Of a DNA stretch of 64,000 nucleotides, positions 53,574-62,430 are shown in pieces; position 1 is the stretch's first letter, and every line of letters begins with the position of its first letter. The stretch comes from Rhizobium sp. AC27/96 (GTDB lineage Bacteria > Pseudomonadota > Alphaproteobacteria > Rhizobiales > Rhizobiaceae). The stretch covers positions 806,001 through 870,000 of the forward strand of contig NZ_LXKN01000018.1 in NCBI RefSeq assembly GCF_001692325.1, given 5' to 3'. The notes beneath the pieces are model-generated. The model was not told the DNA's origin. It was given only the letters and a program-made list of their open reading frames with translations, and made no database searches. The position numbers and the translations under genes are program-made.

Positions 53574-54258
53574 TGGTGGTCACCACCTGCTTGACCTGAC
53601 CGAGATGGGCCTCCATCGCGGCGATGGCCTCCTGCTCCGAACCCGCCACGATCGCCTCGGCGATCTGGCGGTGCTCGACATTAGAGGCGACACGCCGTTG
53701 CGCCATCATGTTGACAAGCTCCGATTGCTGCATCAGCGCGTCGCGGGCATCCGTGACGATCTTGGCGAAGACGGCGTTTCCGGAGGCTTCCGCGATCATG
53801 CTGTGGAATTCGGAGTCGAGTTGCACCCACTTGTGAGGGTCTTCCTGGACGTCCATCTCGTCGCATAGTTCCAGCAATCGTGCCAGTTGAGCATCCGTGC
53901 GCCGCAACGCTGCCCAGCCGGCGGCCGGCACCTCGATGAAAGGCCGCGCCTCGATGAGATCGCGCGCCGAATAGCGGCCATAGTGCAATTCAGCGCTGGG
54001 TGCCGACGTGACCACGAAAGTGCCGCTGCCCGTGCGCGTCTGCGTAAGCCCCAAGGTCTGTAGCGAGCGCAGCGCTTCGCGGACGATGGGGCGGCTCACG
54101 CCATAGCGGCTCGCAAGCTGCGCCTCGGAGGGCAGCCGTGTTCCCACAGCCAACCGTCCCGATGTAATTGCCGAACGAATATCTTCGAACACCGCCTCAG
54201 CGGCGTTCTTCCGACTGATCGGACTTGTAAAAGATAACCAATCAGTCACTTCACCCAT
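53545..54258 (-). CDS. GntR-family regulator, FadR subfamily (AnsR-like)
   Basis: A 237-residue regulator with a winged helix (about residues 20-80: RLPSEAQLASRYGVSRPIVREALRSLQTLGL, GSGTFVV) and an FCD domain (DSEFHSMIAEASGN). It overlaps the aspartase 3' end tail to tail. Its position next to asparagine genes parallels AnsR, the GntR-type repressor of the ans operon in R. etli, and the GACAGAT repeats upstream of ansP and aspA are plausible targets. ATG at 54258 is preferred; a TTG three codons upstream is also open. Confidence 0.87.
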   Translation of the reverse strand: MGEVTDWLSFTSPISRKNAAEAVFEDIRSAITSGRLAVGTRLPSEAQLASRYGVSRPIVREALRSLQTLGLTQTRTGSGTFVVTSAPSAELHYGRYSARDLIEARPFIEVPAAGWAALRRTDAQLARLLELCDEMDVQEDPHKWVQLDSEFHSMIAEASGNAVFAKIVTDARDALMQQSELVNMMAQRRVASNVEHRQIAEAIVAGSEQEAIAAMEAHLGQVKQVVTTIIGEDPPHR

Positions 54259-54335
54259 GACACTCAACCTTCATAAACATTCGATGCTTGTCAAGGATCG
54301 CGGCCGGAACTGCCGATTCCGTGGCACGCCCAACC

Positions 54336-54836
54336 TCAATCCGAATGATCGCCGGCATAGACGCGTTTCAGGAAACCGACAAAGGTTTTCAACTCCTTAT
54401 CCGAGAAACGTTCGGTGAATTTGCGCTCATGCGCCGATATCAGCTGGCGACACGCGGTGAGCATATCCTGCCCGGCGCCTGTCAGGATCAATTGCTGGCG
54501 ACGTCGATCGACTGGAGACGGCCGACGCTCCACCAGATCGCGATCTTCCAGCCGGTTGACCAGCGCCATCATCGTGGCACGGTCCATGCCGAGCGTTGCG
54601 GCGATATCGATCTGGCTCGCGCCCTCGTTCTCTGCGATCAGCTCCAGCACGGCGACCTGCTTCTGCGTCAAACCAAGCTCTTCCATGGCTTTGGAAAAGT
54701 CATGATAGAGCGCGACATTGGCCATGCGCAGGTGAAATCCAAGGACATTTTCCAGGCGGCCGAGATCGATCCGGCGCAGGTCGTCCACGCTTTCCGACCG
54801 TTGGCTTTTCTCATCGCTTTTTCCGGCCGCCATCAT
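54336..54836 (-). CDS. MarR-family regulator of the hydroxycinnamate cluster
   Basis: This 166-residue MarR protein has the winged helix at about residues 55-125 (GLTQKQVAVLELIAENEGASQIDIAATLGMDRATMMALVNRLEDRDLVERRPSPVDRRRQQLILT). GGAGGA directly precedes two adjacent ATGs (54836, 54833); the second has better spacing. It is divergent from the hydroxycinnamoyl-CoA ligase and an inverted repeat lies in between. Related MarR proteins (CouR, FerC/FerR, HcaR) repress such genes until a hydroxycinnamoyl-CoA thioester binds. That response is inferred from context. Confidence 0.9.
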   Translation of the reverse strand: MMAAGKSDEKSQRSESVDDLRRIDLGRLENVLGFHLRMANVALYHDFSKAMEELGLTQKQVAVLELIAENEGASQIDIAATLGMDRATMMALVNRLEDRDLVERRPSPVDRRRQQLILTGAGQDMLTACRQLISAHERKFTERFSDKELKTFVGFLKRVYAGDHSD

Positions 54837-54931
54837 TCCTCCATGGCGGGTGCCGCCCGCGAACGCTGCTAGCCTTACAAGCATAATTTCATGTGCGCAG
54901 CAAATTTCCCTTGTGACGGATGGGATTATTA

Positions 54932-54950
54932 TTGTATGTGTTACGTACAA
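54932..54950. promoter_or_regulatory. MarR operator-like inverted repeat
   Basis: TTGTATGTGTTACGTACAA is an inverted repeat (TTGTA...TACAA, with inner GT/AC) centred 32 bases before the ligase ATG. It is the best palindrome in the divergent region and a plausible site for the adjacent MarR protein. Confidence 0.6.
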
Positions 54951-54972
54951 ATTTCGCTTGAGGAGAAGCGAA

Positions 54973-56556
54973 ATGGAGGAGCACATGCAAGAGGTACCGC
55001 AACGGGTGCAGGCGGAAATCGGTCCGGTCGGATTGGAGACGGACGACCCTCTTGTCTTCCGGGCCAAAATCGCCCCAGACCATCAGGCGCTGATCGAGGC
55101 AGCGACAGGCAGAGAGTTGAGCTATGGCGAACTCGATGAGCTGGTGTCGCGCTGCGCGGGCTTCCTTGCAAAGGCCTTTCCTGATGGCGAGGACCATCCG
55201 CGCATCGCCTATCTCGGCCGCAACTCGATTACCGAAGTCGTCGCATGTCTCGGGTGCCAGCGTCGGGGAGCAATCTTCATACCCCTTAATTGGCGGCTCA
55301 GCACAGCGGAGCTTCAGCAGATCCTTGCCGACTGCCGCCCGCATATGCTGATCGTCGATCAGGAATTCAGCGTCATCGCAGGCGAGATCGGACCGACCTT
55401 GCCACTAGTCCTGACTGTGGTGGGTGCCGAAGGGTTTCTCTCGCGCCTGAAGACTTCGGACCGCTATGCCGGCCCACAAATTCCGGCGGATACGCCCTGC
55501 ATCATTCTCTACACCTCCGGCACGACAGGCACGCCGAAGGGCGTGATCATCACCCGGCGCAACGCCTTCTCCTCGTCGATCAATTTCGCTCTCGTCGGCG
55601 AGGTGACGGCGCGATCCGTGACGCTCTGCGACCTGCCCTTCTTCCACACGATCGGCATCATCGCCATCGCACGCACGACGCTGCTCATGGGCGGGCGGCT
55701 TGTGATCTCGGATCGCTTCCAGCCGGAGCGGACACTCTCCCTCCTCGCCGATCCCGCTCTCGGCGTGACGCATTATTTCGCCGTGCCGCAGATGGCCTCA
55801 GCATTGCGTGTGTCGCCCCATTGGAACCCCGCTGCCCTGAAAGCCCTGAGGGCCATCTTCATCGGCGGCGCGCCGCTTTCGCCTGCCCTGATCGAGGGAT
55901 TTCTCCAGGATGATATTGCCCTCGTCAACGGCTACGGCATGAGCGAAGCGGGTACCGTCCTGCACATGCCGCTCGACAAGGACATGATCGCTGCCCATCG
56001 CGGCAGCGTCGGCTTTGCCGCGCCACTGACCGATGTGCGCCTCGTGTCGCCGGACGGCACGGATGTTACCGATGGCGAAGTAGGTGAGATCTGGCTGCAG
56101 GGACCGGCCGTGACACCGGGCTATTGGAACAAGCCAAAGGAGACGGCAGCCGCCTTCGTCGATGGATGGTATCGAACCGGCGATCTCGGCAGGCGTGACG
56201 AGACAGGCCTGATCTACATACCTGACCGATTGAAGGACATGTATATCAGCGGTGGCGAGAATGTCTTTCCGGCCGAGGTCGAGGCTGTCATCGCGACGCA
56301 TCCAGCCGTGCGCGATGTCGCCGTCATTGGCCTTCCGGATGCGCGTTGGGGCGAGAGCGGCGTTGCTTTCGTCGTACCCGTTTCACCCCAGGCGCTCGCC
56401 GAAGACATCCTCAGCCACTGCGCCGCCTGCCTTGCTACCTTCAAGCGCCCGCTGCGCGTCGTCTTCGTTGAAACCATTCCGCGCACTGCATCCGGCAAGG
56501 CGCAGAAACACATCCTCAGGCAATCGCATGTCGACGCCGATCCACGGCCGCTCTGA
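54973..56556 (+). CDS. Hydroxycinnamoyl-CoA (feruloyl/p-coumaroyl-CoA) ligase
   Basis: A 527-residue AMP-forming acyl-CoA synthetase. The P-loop YTSGTTGTPKG is at 180-190; GYGMSEAG, YRTGDLG and the hinge IYIPDRLKDMYISGGENVFPAEVE are present, and catalytic Lys509 is in PRTASGKAQK. The family activates carboxylic acids with ATP and CoA. Its neighbour downstream is a hydroxycinnamoyl-CoA hydratase/lyase, so the acid is most likely ferulate, p-coumarate or caffeate. Two good starts exist: 54973 (GAGGAG upstream) and 54985 (GGAGG upstream). Confidence 0.9.
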   Translation: MEEHMQEVPQRVQAEIGPVGLETDDPLVFRAKIAPDHQALIEAATGRELSYGELDELVSRCAGFLAKAFPDGEDHPRIAYLGRNSITEVVACLGCQRRGAIFIPLNWRLSTAELQQILADCRPHMLIVDQEFSVIAGEIGPTLPLVLTVVGAEGFLSRLKTSDRYAGPQIPADTPCIILYTSGTTGTPKGVIITRRNAFSSSINFALVGEVTARSVTLCDLPFFHTIGIIAIARTTLLMGGRLVISDRFQPERTLSLLADPALGVTHYFAVPQMASALRVSPHWNPAALKALRAIFIGGAPLSPALIEGFLQDDIALVNGYGMSEAGTVLHMPLDKDMIAAHRGSVGFAAPLTDVRLVSPDGTDVTDGEVGEIWLQGPAVTPGYWNKPKETAAAFVDGWYRTGDLGRRDETGLIYIPDRLKDMYISGGENVFPAEVEAVIATHPAVRDVAVIGLPDARWGESGVAFVVPVSPQALAEDILSHCAACLATFKRPLRVVFVETIPRTASGKAQKHILRQSHVDADPRPL

Positions 56557-56603
56557 CAGCCGGGCAAAATTCCAGAAACAACGAACATGTGCAGGAGAAA
56601 CAG

Positions 56604-57434
56604 ATGACGGAAACTGAGAAGACAACGGCCGATCCGGTGCTCGTCGAATTCGACGGCGGCATCGCCTTCGTGACGCTCAATCGCCCCGATAAGCGCAATG
56701 CGATGAACCCCGCACTCAACAGGCGCATGCTCGAGGTGCTGGACGATCTCGAAGGTGACGAGCGTTGCGGCGTTCTGGTGCTGCGTGGTGCCGGCTCATC
56801 CTGGTCAGCCGGCATGGATCTCAAGGAATATTTCCGCGACAATGACGGCAAGCCACGCGATGCGACGCTGAAGAGCCGCAGACAATCCGGCGGCTGGTGG
56901 AGCCGGCTGATGTATTTCGAGAAGCCGACGATTGCCATGGTCAACGGCTGGTGCTTCGGCGGCGCCTTCACGCCGCTGGTCGCCTGCGACCTGGCAATCG
57001 CGGCCGACGAAGCCACCTTCGGTCTTTCAGAAATCAACTGGGGCATCCTGCCCGGCGGCAACGTCACACGCGCCGTTGCCGAAGTGATGAACCACCGCGA
57101 CTCTCTTTACTACATCATGACCGGAGAAACCTTCGGCGGGCAGAAGGCCCGGGACATGGGCCTCGTCAATGAATCCGTGCCGCTCGATCAGCTCGAAAGC
57201 CGTGTCCGCACCATCTGCTCGACACTTCTGGAAAAGAACCCGGTCGTGCTCAAGGCCGCAAAGGACACATTCAAGCGCGTGCGCAACCTGCCCTGGGATC
57301 TGGCCGATGACTACATCTATGCCAAGCTCGAACAGATGCTGTTTCTCGACAAGACGAGAGGACGCGACGAGGGCCTCAAGCAGTTTCTCGACGACAAGGC
57401 CTATCGGCCGGGCCTTGGTGCCTACAAGCGCTAG
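56604..57434 (+). CDS. ech: p-Hydroxycinnamoyl-CoA hydratase/lyase
   Basis: A 276-residue crotonase-fold enzyme nearly matching Pseudomonas HCHL along its whole length: SAGMDLKEYFR, YFEKPTIAMVNGWCFGGAF, DLAIAADEATFGLSEINWG, DSLYYIMTGETFGGQKA, LVNESVPL and FLDDKAYRPGLGAYKR. The catalytic Glu143 is in FGLSEINWG; the position of the Ser noted in the Pseudomonas active site is Thr123 here (GAFTPL). It hydrates feruloyl- or p-coumaroyl-CoA and splits off acetyl-CoA, giving vanillin or 4-hydroxybenzaldehyde. CAGGAGAA precedes the ATG at 56604. It follows the ligase by 47 bases in one operon. Confidence 0.95.
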   Translation: MTETEKTTADPVLVEFDGGIAFVTLNRPDKRNAMNPALNRRMLEVLDDLEGDERCGVLVLRGAGSSWSAGMDLKEYFRDNDGKPRDATLKSRRQSGGWWSRLMYFEKPTIAMVNGWCFGGAFTPLVACDLAIAADEATFGLSEINWGILPGGNVTRAVAEVMNHRDSLYYIMTGETFGGQKARDMGLVNESVPLDQLESRVRTICSTLLEKNPVVLKAAKDTFKRVRNLPWDLADDYIYAKLEQMLFLDKTRGRDEGLKQFLDDKAYRPGLGAYKR

Positions 57435-57452
57435 CCGGTAAAGGTAGAATTC

Positions 57453-57481
57453 GCGGCGGCCAATCAGCCATTCGCCGCCGC
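57453..57481. terminator. Bidirectional terminator between convergent operons
   Basis: GCGGCGGC and GCCGCCGC form an 8-bp stem around a 13-base loop, flanked by AATT on both sides. It lies 18 bases past the hydratase/lyase stop and 12 bases past the dehydrogenase stop. Confidence 0.7.
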
Positions 57482-57493
57482 AATTTCGTTCGA

Positions 57494-58939
57494 TCAGAAC
57501 GGATAGTGCTGAGCGGAATCCTCGATGGTGATCCATCGGAGATCGGTGAACTCGGCAATCGCCGCCTTGCCACCGAAGCGGCCATAGCCGCTGCCCTTGA
57601 CGCCGCCGAACGGCATCTGCGCTTCATCGTTCAAAGTCGGGCCGTTAATATGGCAAATGCCGGACTGGATGCGTCCAGCGACGGCAAGAGCCCTCTGCAC
57701 ATCACGGCTGAAGACAGCCGACGAGAGGCCATATTCGGTGTCGTTGGCAACGCGCACCGCCTCGTCTTCATTGGCAACACGTATGATCGGCTTCACTGGT
57801 CCAAACGATTCCTCGGCATAGACGCGCATATCCGGCGTGACGAAATCCAGCAGCGTCGCTTCGACCACCGTGCCCGTGCGCTTGCCGCCGGCGACCAGCT
57901 TTGCACCCTTCGCCTGCGCGTCGGCGATCAGCTCCTCCATCTTCTTGGCCGCATCGAGGCTGATCAGCGAACCCAGCACCACATGGCCGCGCGGATCGCC
58001 GGCCGGCAGCGCACTGGCGCGCGCCGCAAGCTTGGCGACGAAGGTATCGGCAATCGCCTGATGTACGATGATGCGCTCGGTCGACATGCAGATCTGCCCC
58101 TGGTGCATGAAGGCGCCAAAGATCGCCGCGTTGACGGCACCGTCGATATCGGCATCCTCAAGCACCACCAGCGGCGCTTTGCCGCCAAGCTCCAGTAGCG
58201 CGGGCTTCAGATGTTTGCCGCTGAGTTCGGCGATGATCTTGCCCACCTTGGTCGAGCCGGTGAAATTGACGCGGCGCACCACCGGATGTGCGATCAACGC
58301 CTCGACGATTTGAGGCGCGTCCTCCGGCGCATTGGTGATGACGTTGATGACGCCCGCCGGCAGGCCGGCTTCCGTCAGGGCCGTCGCGATCAGCCGCTGT
58401 GTGCCGGGGCACTGTTCGGAAGCCTTCAGGATTACCGTGTTGCCGCAGGCAATCGGCATGGCGATGGCGCGTGTTGCCAGGATGACAGGCGCATTCCACG
58501 GCGCAATCGCCAGGCAGACGCCGGCCGCCTGGCGAATACCCATGGCAAGCGTGCCGGGCTTGTCGGACGGGATGATCTCGCCACCAATCTGCGTCGTCAT
58601 GGCCGCCGCCTCGCGCAGGATATTGGCAGCGAGCATGACGTTGAAGCCGGCCCAGGGCGCGGTTGCCCCCGTCTCTTCCATCATCAGCGTCGTGAACTCG
58701 CCGACCTTGGCATCCATGATATCGGCCGCCTTTGCCAGGATCGTGCGGCGCTGGCCGGGGCCGGTGCTCGACCAGGCCGGAAAGGCGTTCGATGCAGCTT
58801 CGATTGCTGCCGCCACATCCTCAAGCCCGGCCGCCGGTGCCCGGCTTGCCAGCTTTTCTGTGAAGGGGTCCAGACGATCATAGGTTCGGCCGCTGGCGGC
58901 TGGTCTGTCGACGCCATTGATGAGAAGGGAAATATTCAT
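57494..58939 (-). CDS. vdh: Vanillin/aromatic aldehyde dehydrogenase
   Basis: A 481-residue aldehyde dehydrogenase. The catalytic Cys284 is in GQICMSTERI, Glu250 in LELGGKAP, and Asn149 in APWNAP; the Rossmann GSTKVG loop is at 228-233. The GQICMSTER form and the C-terminal MPFGGVKGSGYGRFGG stretch are typical of vanillin and related aromatic aldehyde dehydrogenases. It would oxidise vanillin or 4-hydroxybenzaldehyde, products of the adjacent hydratase/lyase, to vanillate or 4-hydroxybenzoate. It ends an operon with a short-chain dehydrogenase and a Liv-type importer. Confidence 0.92.
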   Translation of the reverse strand: MNISLLINGVDRPAASGRTYDRLDPFTEKLASRAPAAGLEDVAAAIEAASNAFPAWSSTGPGQRRTILAKAADIMDAKVGEFTTLMMEETGATAPWAGFNVMLAANILREAAAMTTQIGGEIIPSDKPGTLAMGIRQAAGVCLAIAPWNAPVILATRAIAMPIACGNTVILKASEQCPGTQRLIATALTEAGLPAGVINVITNAPEDAPQIVEALIAHPVVRRVNFTGSTKVGKIIAELSGKHLKPALLELGGKAPLVVLEDADIDGAVNAAIFGAFMHQGQICMSTERIIVHQAIADTFVAKLAARASALPAGDPRGHVVLGSLISLDAAKKMEELIADAQAKGAKLVAGGKRTGTVVEATLLDFVTPDMRVYAEESFGPVKPIIRVANEDEAVRVANDTEYGLSSAVFSRDVQRALAVAGRIQSGICHINGPTLNDEAQMPFGGVKGSGYGRFGGKAAIAEFTDLRWITIEDSAQHYPF

Positions 58940-58965
58940 CTCGTGTCTCCTGATGCGAAGGATGT

Positions 58966-59751
58966 CTAAAAGCCGAGCACATCGGCATTGATGGAGGCTT
59001 CAAGCCCGCCATCGGTGGGAAGATTGGCGCCATTGATCCAGCGCGCCCCGTCCGAGCACAAGAACAAAATGGCGGGTGCGATATCGGCAGAGGTACCCGC
59101 CCGGCCTACGCGCGTGATATCGCTATCGACGCGCGCATCGCCAAGCACGGCGCGGAACTGCTTGAGGATCGGCGTCTCCACTGGGCCGGGGCTGACGGCA
59201 TTGACGCGAATTCCGCGATCCCTGAAAAGCGGCTGGTGCGCGGCCCGCATGGTCCAGAGCAGCAGAAGTTCCTTGGACAAGGGATAACCCTCCTCGTCCT
59301 TCAGCCCATGCTCGCGAACAACGGAGGCGACATCGGGAAATCCCTCAATTGCCGTCAGCGCCTTCGCCCGCTCCAGATTGGCCCGCCAGCCATAACCGGC
59401 GATCGAGGCGACATTGACGATCGCCCCACCCTCGCGCAAGCGGGGTGCGACCGCCTCGGATAGCGCGCGCAGGCCGTAGAAATTGACAGCGAGCGTCGCC
59501 GTGACGCCGGTACTTCCGGAAAGCCCTGCAACATTGGCCAGCGCATCGATGCGGTTGGGCAGTTGCCGGACGATGTCTGTGACACCGCCGGCGGTCGAGA
59601 TATCGCCCTTGATGAACGAACTGATGCCCGAGGGCGGTTCACGGACGTCGACGCCGATGACATCGGCGCCCATTTGTCCCGCAAGTTCGGCGGTACGCGC
59701 ACCGATGCCCGAAGCAACCCCGGTGACGAGGATGGTCTTGCCGAAAAGCAT
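58966..59751 (-). CDS. calA: Coniferyl-alcohol-dehydrogenase-like SDR
   Basis: This 261-residue short-chain dehydrogenase has the cofactor motif TGVASGIG at 10-17 and active-site Ser116, Tyr156 and Lys160 (GYPLSKE). It resembles CalA of Pseudomonas HR199 in several places: INxDALANVAG-like segment, GAIVNVASIAGYGWRANLERAK, PGPVETPILKQF and CSDGARWINGANLPTDGG. CalA oxidises coniferyl alcohol to coniferyl aldehyde, the step leading to ferulate. AAAGGTGA before the ATG at 59751 decides the start. It sits between the importer genes and the aldehyde dehydrogenase, 26 bases from the latter, so a lignin-monomer substrate is likely. Confidence 0.87.
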   Translation of the reverse strand: MLFGKTILVTGVASGIGARTAELAGQMGADVIGVDVREPPSGISSFIKGDISTAGGVTDIVRQLPNRIDALANVAGLSGSTGVTATLAVNFYGLRALSEAVAPRLREGGAIVNVASIAGYGWRANLERAKALTAIEGFPDVASVVREHGLKDEEGYPLSKELLLLWTMRAAHQPLFRDRGIRVNAVSPGPVETPILKQFRAVLGDARVDSDITRVGRAGTSADIAPAILFLCSDGARWINGANLPTDGGLEASINADVLGF

Positions 59752-59792
59752 GATTTCACCTTTCTCATGAAATGCGACGACAGCTGTCGCCG

Positions 59793-60812
59793 CTATTGTT
59801 TGTCCTTGAACAGATCCGAAAATGTCAGCCGATATCCCACAGGCAGCAGTTGCAGATCGAACCGCCGCTCGATCGCGCCCCAAAGGCCCTGCGGCAGATA
59901 GAGGGAGAACAGCAGCGCTGCGGCGCCAAGGCCGACCAGATACCAGACACCCGTTCCGCCGAAGACGGTCTCGACGACAAAGAACAGCACGGCGCCCAGG
60001 ATGGCGCCCTCGAACTTGCCGATGCCACCGACGAGGACCATGAAGATCATGTAGGCGGTCCACTGCACGCTGAAATAGGTCTTGGGTTGGAAGGTGACAG
60101 CGGTTGCCAACCAGAGACCGCCGGCAACGGCGATGCCGAAGGCGGCAAGCACGAAGAGCAGCCGCTTGGTGGCAGCCACCCGCACGCCGACGGAGGTTGC
60201 CGCGTCCTCATTGTCGCGGATCGCCTGCATCGCAGCGCCGGCGCGGCTGCGCATGAGGACAAAGAGCGCACCGAGCAAGGCAATCATGGCGGCAAGCGCC
60301 AGCCAGTAGATCACGACGCGCCGTGTGCCGCTCTCATAGGCGTTGAGTGCGATGAGCGAGGTGCCCGTTTCTCCTTGAATGAGCCGATCGAGATTGACGA
60401 GCAGATGGGCAAGCTCGGCGATCACCCACATGCCAATGGCAAACTCCCCGCCCTTTAGCCGCAGCATGAACCATGAAAGCGGAACGGAGAGAATGCCAGT
60501 GATAACAGCAGCGACGAACAGCGAGACGAAGGGATCGAGCCCTGCGTCCGCCAAACGGATGGTGAAATAGGCACCAAGGCCGAAGAAGACCTGCTGGCCG
60601 ACGGAAACGAGGCCGCCAAAGCCTGCGAGCGCATTCCACATGGCGGCGAGGATCACGTAGATGAAGAGCGCAGTCATCCGATCGATGGCGCCGGCTCCCA
60701 AGAAGGCCGGCGATGCGGCCAGCAGGATTGCCGCGACTGTCATGGCAGCCAATGTCAGGCGGGACGATGCCGTCCAGCGTTCGACTGAAATTCCGGGTGC
60801 GATCACGGTCAT
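59793..60812 (-). CDS. livM: Branched-chain-amino-acid-type ABC permease (LivM)
   Basis: A 339-residue LivM-type permease with about ten membrane segments, LAGFGGLVSVGQQVFFGLGAY near the N-terminus and DNEDAATSVGVRVAATKRLLFVLAAFGIAVAGGLW as the ATPase contact. It overlaps LivH by four bases (ATGA at 60809-60812). The Liv-type system here is in an operon with aromatic-catabolism genes, so it probably imports a phenylpropanoid acid or alcohol, as CouPSTW does for p-coumarate in Rhodopseudomonas palustris. Confidence 0.92.
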   Translation of the reverse strand: MTVIAPGISVERWTASSRLTLAAMTVAAILLAASPAFLGAGAIDRMTALFIYVILAAMWNALAGFGGLVSVGQQVFFGLGAYFTIRLADAGLDPFVSLFVAAVITGILSVPLSWFMLRLKGGEFAIGMWVIAELAHLLVNLDRLIQGETGTSLIALNAYESGTRRVVIYWLALAAMIALLGALFVLMRSRAGAAMQAIRDNEDAATSVGVRVAATKRLLFVLAAFGIAVAGGLWLATAVTFQPKTYFSVQWTAYMIFMVLVGGIGKFEGAILGAVLFFVVETVFGGTGVWYLVGLGAAALLFSLYLPQGLWGAIERRFDLQLLPVGYRLTFSDLFKDKQ

Positions 60813-61705
60813 GTCGGGCTCCGAAGAAGAGCACGGATCCTGCCAAGCCCGGGCATGCCGAACCGGTGGAGCCGAACGAAGAGGACGAGGAGAAAGGCGA
60901 CATGGCCGCCGATCAGGAAGCCTTGCGGATGGATCTGTGCGCCGATCGATTGCGCCAAGCCGAGAACAATGCCGCCAACCAGAGTTCCCCACAGCGATCC
61001 CGCGCCGCCGATCACGGCCGCCTCGAAGGCGAACAACAATTGCGGGCCACCCGAATAGGGATTGAAAGTCGCACGCATCGCCAGGAAGGCGCCGGCAATA
61101 CCGACCGTGACCATGGTGATCGCTGTCGCAACAGCGTTGACCTTGCGGGGATCGATACCGACCAGTCCCGCCGTATCCGGGTCCTCCGCCGTCGCGCGGA
61201 TGGAACGGCCGAGCGCGAAACGGCTCAAAAAGAACTGAAGCCCGCCGAGGATAACGATCGCAATCACCATCGTCAGCGCGGCGAGTTTGCCGACGAAGAT
61301 ATGGCCCGGCAACTGCCATGAGGCGTAGGACAGATTGCCAATGAATGGCGCCAGCGAGCGCGTGTCGGCGCCGAATTGTTCGAACAGCAGATTGTCGATG
61401 ACGATCGACAGGCCGAAGGTCGTCAGGATCGGCAGCAGCGTGCCTCCGCCAGCACTGCGCTCCAGCACGAAGCGCTGCAGCAGCCAGCCGAGCACGGCCA
61501 TGACGGGCAAAACGATCAGCAGGCCGACAAAGGGCGGGACGCCGAGCTTCGCGGCGAGCAGCCAAAGGCCATAGGCGGCGACGACGGCAAGGCTGCCATG
61601 GGCGAGATTAATAATGCGCATGACCGAGAACATGAAGGACAGTCCGCAGGCAATGACGGCATAATAGCCGCCGAGCAGAATGCCTTGAATGAGGGTGTTG
61701 ATCAT
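60809..61705 (-). CDS. livH: Branched-chain-amino-acid-type ABC permease (LivH)
   Basis: This 298-residue LivH-type permease begins with GILLGGYYAVIACGLSFMFSVMRIINLAHGS, the family hallmark, and carries the contact loop RSIRATAEDPDTAGLVGIDPRKV. About eight membrane segments are predicted. It overlaps both LivF and LivM by four bases, so the transporter genes are translationally coupled. Confidence 0.93.
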   Translation of the reverse strand: MINTLIQGILLGGYYAVIACGLSFMFSVMRIINLAHGSLAVVAAYGLWLLAAKLGVPPFVGLLIVLPVMAVLGWLLQRFVLERSAGGGTLLPILTTFGLSIVIDNLLFEQFGADTRSLAPFIGNLSYASWQLPGHIFVGKLAALTMVIAIVILGGLQFFLSRFALGRSIRATAEDPDTAGLVGIDPRKVNAVATAITMVTVGIAGAFLAMRATFNPYSGGPQLLFAFEAAVIGGAGSLWGTLVGGIVLGLAQSIGAQIHPQGFLIGGHVAFLLVLFVRLHRFGMPGLGRIRALLRSPT

Positions 61706-62430
61706 GAGGCATTCCTTTCAGCGGCTTGCCTGTGGAGCCCGAAATAGGCCTGTGTGACCTCTTCGCGCGTCACGCCATTGGCCGGCCTGTCGAGCACGAT
61801 GCGCCCTTCCAGCATGCAGATGACGCGGCTTGCGACGCCCATGGCGCGCGCCAGATCCTGCTCGACGAGAATGATCGTCGTGCCTGATGACAATAGGCTT
61901 TGCAGCTGCTGATAGACACGGTCGACCACCAGCGGCGACAGGCCGAGCGATACTTCGTCGAGCAACAGGATATCGGGATTGCTCATCAGTGCCCGGCTAA
62001 TCGCCGTTGCCTGCTGTTCGCCGCCGGAGAGATGCCCGGTCTTGGCGTGGCGGCGCGGCTTCAGGTTCGGAAAGGCATCGAAGATCCGCTCGACAGTCCA
62101 CTCCCCCTTGCGTCCGGCGCTTTTGCCGAGCAGTAGATTTTCCTCGACTGTCATTTGAGAAAACAGCCGCCTTCCCTCCGGCACCAGGGCAATGCCCCTG
62201 GCGATCCGCTTGTGCGAGGGAACGGCGGTAACATCCTCGCCATCGAGCAGGATCTGGCCGCCGACCGGAAGATGAGCGCCGGCGATGGAGCGCAGCAATG
62301 TCGTCTTGCCGGCGCCATTGGCACCGACGAGCGCCAGCACCTCGCCCTTGGCCAGATTGAAGCTGACGTCGCGCACGGCCTGCAACAGACCGTGGCGGAC
62401 ATCCAGATTGTGAATGGAAAGAATGCTCAT
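61702..62430 (-). CDS. livF: Liv-type ABC importer ATPase (LivF)
   Basis: A 242-residue ATPase: Walker A GANGAGKTT at 36-44, signature LSGGEQQA, Walker B ILLLDEVSLGLSPL. The GIALVPEGRRLFSQMTVEENLLLG stretch is specific to LivF. It starts within the last codon region of LivG (4-base overlap). Confidence 0.93.
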   Translation of the reverse strand: MSILSIHNLDVRHGLLQAVRDVSFNLAKGEVLALVGANGAGKTTLLRSIAGAHLPVGGQILLDGEDVTAVPSHKRIARGIALVPEGRRLFSQMTVEENLLLGKSAGRKGEWTVERIFDAFPNLKPRRHAKTGHLSGGEQQATAISRALMSNPDILLLDEVSLGLSPLVVDRVYQQLQSLLSSGTTIILVEQDLARAMGVASRVICMLEGRIVLDRPANGVTREEVTQAYFGLHRQAAERNAS